Assembly: GCF_017591425.1 (NCBI RefSeq)
Contig: NW_024466218.1
Location: 14,522,001-14,586,000 of the forward strand
DNA length: 64,000 nucleotides
Direction of reading: 5' to 3'
Origin: Ochotona curzoniae
Lineage: Eukaryota; Chordata; Mammalia; Lagomorpha; Ochotonidae
Shown piece by piece: positions 60,728 to 64,000 of this stretch (the stretch's first letter is position 1; every line of letters begins with the position of its first letter). The position numbers and the translations under genes are program-made. Below the pieces are notes generated by a model. That model ran no database searches. It saw nothing but the letters and a program-made list of their open reading frames with translations, and was not told the origin of the DNA.

Positions 60728-61091
60728 CTGGTGTCTATTTTTTTATGCAAGTCCTTTTTTTTAAGATTTATTTATTTTTAGGAAAGGTAGATATACAGAG
60801 AGGAAGAGAGACAGAGAGGAAGATCTTCCGTCCGATGATTCATTCCCCAAGTGAGCACAACAGCTGGTGCTATGCGATCTGAAGCAAGGATCCAGGAACT
60901 TCTTCCGGGTATCCCACATAGGTGCAGGGTCCCAAGTCTTTGGGCTGTCCTTGTGGCTTTCCCAGGCCACAAGCAGGGAGCTAGATGGGAAGTAGAGCTG
61001 CCGGGATTAGAACCAGCGCCCATGTGAGAACCCGGCACGTTCAAGGCGAGGACTATAGCCGCTAGGCCATGCCGCCGGGCCCCTGGTGTCT
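60728..61091 (-). mobile_element. Full-length young CSINE, nested in L1M
   Basis: The 9-mer ctggtgtct occurs at 60728-60736 and 61083-61091 as a probable TSD. The T-rich tail is split by a short 'atgcaagtcc' segment. 'agatatacagagaggaagag', 'ggtcccaagtctttgggctg' and the B-box complement ggattagaacc at 61004-61014 are intact, and the head ends 'ggccatgccgccgggccc'. One of the least diverged copies here. Confidence 0.95.
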
Positions 61092-61390
61092 GTTATAAGG
61101 TGTATTTTGTAAGTCATATGAGGTGGAGGTCAACATACCTACATACAACATTGGCCTGTTGAATCAGCCTGTCAATTCTGTCCCAGAAACATTTGATTAT
61201 CTGCAAAGGTGCTTCTAAATATCCATGCAAAAAGAGAACGAGAGGATTTTTGTTATGTTGCAGATAATTTTTGAGATTATGCATCTTTTTTCAATGTGTA
61301 TATTTCCCATGCAATTTTGAGCTTCCCTTATATATATTTTTCTACTTCCAAAATGCCAAGTCTTTTCTGGTCCATTTTACTTCAATTATA
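61092..61390 (-). mobile_element. Ancient L1M, minus strand, segment 3
   Basis: 'ggtgtattttgtaagtcata', 'gaggtggaggtcaacatacc' and 'ctgtcccagaaacatttgat' continue the L1M complement ('ttttgtatatggtgtgaggt...tgtcccagcaccatttg'). The right boundary is unclear. Confidence 0.55.
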
Positions 61391-61717
61391 CATAAACAAA
61401 AATGCTTAAGGGGCATCTAATACTGCACTGAGTTTTCTATCCCACATGTTTCCAGTAAACGCAGTCAAACATCAAAATTTATTGGATTAGTGTTTAACAT
61501 TTTAGACTAAATACTTACTCTAAGTTGCGGTATAACACGATGATTGATTATCCAGAGAATGCTGACAACTTGTTTTTATATCTATGATTTGTTTACATAA
61601 TCCTACATATGGTAACATTGGTTAAATAATTCACAGTTATTTTGGTTTCAGGAGTCATTGGGTAAATTGTTCAGACAGTTTCAAAGCAGAAGTAAATAAT
61701 GATCTGTCAGATGACAG
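61391..61717. other. Unique or unreadable old L1 sequence
   Basis: A+T-rich; nothing firm. Confidence 0.35.
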
Positions 61718-62030
61718 ACACAAGGTCTAGATTGTGACACAATGGGTAAAGCCTTTGTGTGTGATGCCTGAAACTCACACAGACACCTGCTCATGCTCCA
61801 CTTCCTATTCCATACTGTGTTAATGGCCTGAGAAAAGCAGTGGGATAGGTTCCAAGTACTTGGGCCCATGCTATTGATGTAGGGGACCTGGTTGGAGTTC
61901 CTGATTCCTGGCTCAATCCTGTTCATTGTTTCCACATAGGAAGTGAAACAATGGATATAAAAATCTCTCTCTTTTTCTCTGTGTGTCTCTCTTCCTCTCT
62001 CAAGTTCTCTCAACTCAGATCTTCACGCAA
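61718..62030 (+). mobile_element. Old C-family SINE, plus strand
   Basis: 'ggtctagattgtgacacaat' head, then 'catgctccacttcctattcc', 'ggcctgagaaaagcagtggg', 'aagtacttgggcccatgct', 'gttcctgattcctggct' and a pyrimidine-rich 3' part. The tail is decayed. Confidence 0.8.
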
Positions 62031-62054
62031 ACAAATATTTCCTGAAACATGACT

Positions 62055-62372
62055 GGTACGGGAGACGACGTTGTGGCATAGTGAGTAGGACCCCTACTTG
62101 TAATCCCGGTATCCCATATGAGTGCAAGTTGGAGTCCCAACTAGATCCATGTTCAAACCAGCTCCTTGACAGTATCCTTGGAAGAACTGCTGGAAGATGG
62201 CTTAAGTAGTTGGTACCCTGCCACCAAGTGACTGACCCAGATGAAACTGTTGGTTCCTATCTTTGGCCTGGTGCCACCATAACCATTACATTAGAATCAT
62301 TGAACCAGTGATGGGAAGATCTCTCTCTCGTTCTCTGTAGCTCTGCATTTCAAACCAATACCAAAATACATA
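62055..62372 (+). mobile_element. Old C-family SINE, plus strand (second of a pair)
   Basis: 'gagacgacgttgtggcatag' head with an A-box-like 'tggcatagtgag', then 'cggtatcccatatgagtgca', 'gatggcttaagtagttgg', 'ccagtgatgggaagatct' and 'ctctgcatttcaaaccaata'. Same orientation as its neighbour, 25 bases away. Confidence 0.8.
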
Positions 62373-63105
62373 GTGTTGTCATTGTTTTTGTTAGTTTCAT
62401 TTTTTATTTTAAATAACAGATACAAGAATCTTTTTCTTATGGCAGAAATTATCAGCCAGGGCTTAACATAGATCCAAAGAACTTAAACCACAAGCACACA
62501 TCTCTAGTCTCCCCAGAAAAGCTAACACCAGCTATTGTTTATTTGTTGCAGGACTCTCTGGTTGAAATATTGCAGTGCTTTCTTCACTGACCATCCATAA
62601 AACAATGTGCTCAAAGTATAGCATTTAATCAAGTATGGGCGCTTCTGAGTATGGATGCTACGTGCACAGGCTACAGCCTCTTGAACCTGACCCTGCATTC
62701 ATATGACAATTTAAATTATCTCAATTTGACAAATGAACACACCCAGAACATGATAAAAATGATAACTGTTTCTATACACCTGTGAAAGGAACATCATGAA
62801 GATGGAATGGGGGGTTCCTGTGCTTTAGAGAACACCAGCCAATAGAGTTTGTGTTCTGAACCACATGGTATTATTACATATAATGGAATGATATGCACTG
62901 AGAAAAAAAAATGTAAAGAACATATGGGCAAAAGAGATTGTAGAAAAATATCACTGAACCCCTTCTAGAGAACAAGAAACAGTGGATTGGACAGTCAATA
63001 GCAAAAGTCTTAGGATGACTAGGCAACTTGAGTATCAACACGCTAGACACTGGGTCCACTGAACACCTACCATGGAAAAACTTAAGGTGCATGCCAGAAT
63101 TCAGA
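62373..63105. other. Unique sequence, no gene seen
   Basis: Nothing recognised. Confidence 0.4.
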
Positions 63106-63195
63106 TCCCTGAGCTTTACAAAGACCTATACAAAATAGCATTCCAAGTATCCAAACTGGAAACATGTATGCCAATAAAATTCATGATGAATAGTC
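63106..63195 (+). mobile_element. Possible short L1 fragment, plus strand
   Basis: 'tatccaaactggaaacatgt' and 'caataaaattcatgatgaat' resemble the L1M stretch 'ccaaaactggaaacaaccca...catcaatgatgaatgg'. Weak. Confidence 0.35.
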
Positions 63196-64000
63196 CTTCT
63201 GTTTATTCATTCTTACGCAGCCCGTAGCAACTGCTACAGACAATTAGAGTTTGAGACCCAGAATGGCCACTCCTTCCAGGTCATAGAACAAAAATGGTAA
63301 GTATTGTGAATATTGTATAGGTGGTAACGATTTCAAAACCATAATAAACAAAATACAGATTGTGTGGATAGCAATGGTGGAAAAATAAGATATAGATAGA
63401 ATCAATTAAAAAATAAATCATGATTGAAGGTGAATCCATTCGAATATAACTGCAAGCACGGACAGTCTTAGGTATAACTGTTTACAAAGAAGCAAAAGGG
63501 ATGGAACTCTTCTAAAAGAGACATTAACAGGAACAAATTGTACTTTGATGAATTTTTTGCAGTCTCACCTCCACCATATCCCTAAGTAATAAATCATTCT
63601 CTTATCATTTTTTCTCAATGTATATTCATTTTGCATTTTCTCTTAAAAGAAAGTAAACATGGAGACGGGAAAAAAAGAACCAAAATAAGGAGATAAAATC
63701 AGCACCGAGTCTTTTGCTTGGATGCCGCGGAAGGCTCTGCTCCATCACTCTGCCTTTGGAGCTGCTTCCTCTCGCTGGGGGGAACACAAGGGAGCATGTT
63801 TGTCTGCCCAGTGTGGCATCAAACACTCAGGCTCTCCTCGGAGAGGCTTTGTTGGCAGTCACACATGGATCCGCTCCAGGACTGTCAGATTTCAGACCCC
63901 TGGAGAGAAGTGAGATTTGCAAAGGGCAGGGAAGATTGGCAAAAATATTGACTTTGATATTTCATCACTTCACATTTCCAAAGAGTAGAAATGCACTGAC
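63196..64000. other. Unique sequence to window end; candidate conserved segment
   Basis: 63700-63960 is G+C-richer and complex, with overlapping 60-77 codon frames on both strands but no domain and no convincing splice sites. I flag it as a candidate conserved or regulatory sequence, not as an exon. The window ends in ordinary sequence. Confidence 0.35.

Noticed and set aside
63718..63951. Possible coding exon in G+C-richer DNA
   Set aside because: Frames exist on both strands, none has a domain, and no good splice acceptor or donor pair frames them.

Overview
This window is mammalian intergenic or deep-intronic DNA. Its SINEs point to a lagomorph, most likely a pika (Ochotona) rather than a rabbit. 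The commonest young repeat is a C-family SINE (CSINE) of about 330 bp. It has a tRNA-derived head with a B box reading ggttctaatcc, followed by 'cggcagctccacttcccatc' and a tail of the type 'caataaaaataaataaat'. I recall rabbit C repeats as carrying ggttcgagtccc at that place, so the species call is an inference from memory and not a search result.

I found no protein-coding gene, exon or intact RNA gene on either strand. The longest open frames (up to 194 codons) run through transposons or low-complexity DNA, or show no recognisable domain. What can be supported is a layered record of mobile elements in A+T-rich sequence: young CSINEs, some with clear target-site duplications (TSDs); older and decayed C-family SINEs; lagomorph L1 3' ends; ancient L1M, L2 and MIR fragments; one MaLR-type LTR; a Tigger-like element; a hAT-like element; a small element with terminal inverted repeats; and microsatellites.

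Region by region. 1-13 kb is mostly unique, with scattered SINEs, an L1M piece, two L2 pieces and one textbook CSINE at 10493-10830. 13.2-18.3 kb is transposon-dense: two L1 3' regions of opposite orientation bracketed by CSINEs, then an ancient L1M carrying a Tigger-like element and a young CSINE. 18.3-33 kb is largely unique with old SINEs. 33.2-35.8 kb holds two nearly identical 147-bp copies, 2.43 kb apart. 37-51 kb has MIRs, a hAT fragment, a small inverted-repeat transposon, SINE stacks and microsatellites. 53.6-54.0 kb holds a truncated 5S rRNA retropseudogene inside one arm of an imperfect palindrome. 56-62.4 kb has SINE pairs and a second nested L1M, interrupted by an MLT1-type LTR and a full CSINE.

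I see no operon-like or defence-like system. The observations most worth checking are the 5S retropseudogene with a TSD but no A tail, the palindrome it broke, the recent 147-bp duplication, and the nested insertions that give relative ages. Repeat family names were assigned by eye without a library search, so subfamily labels are provisional.
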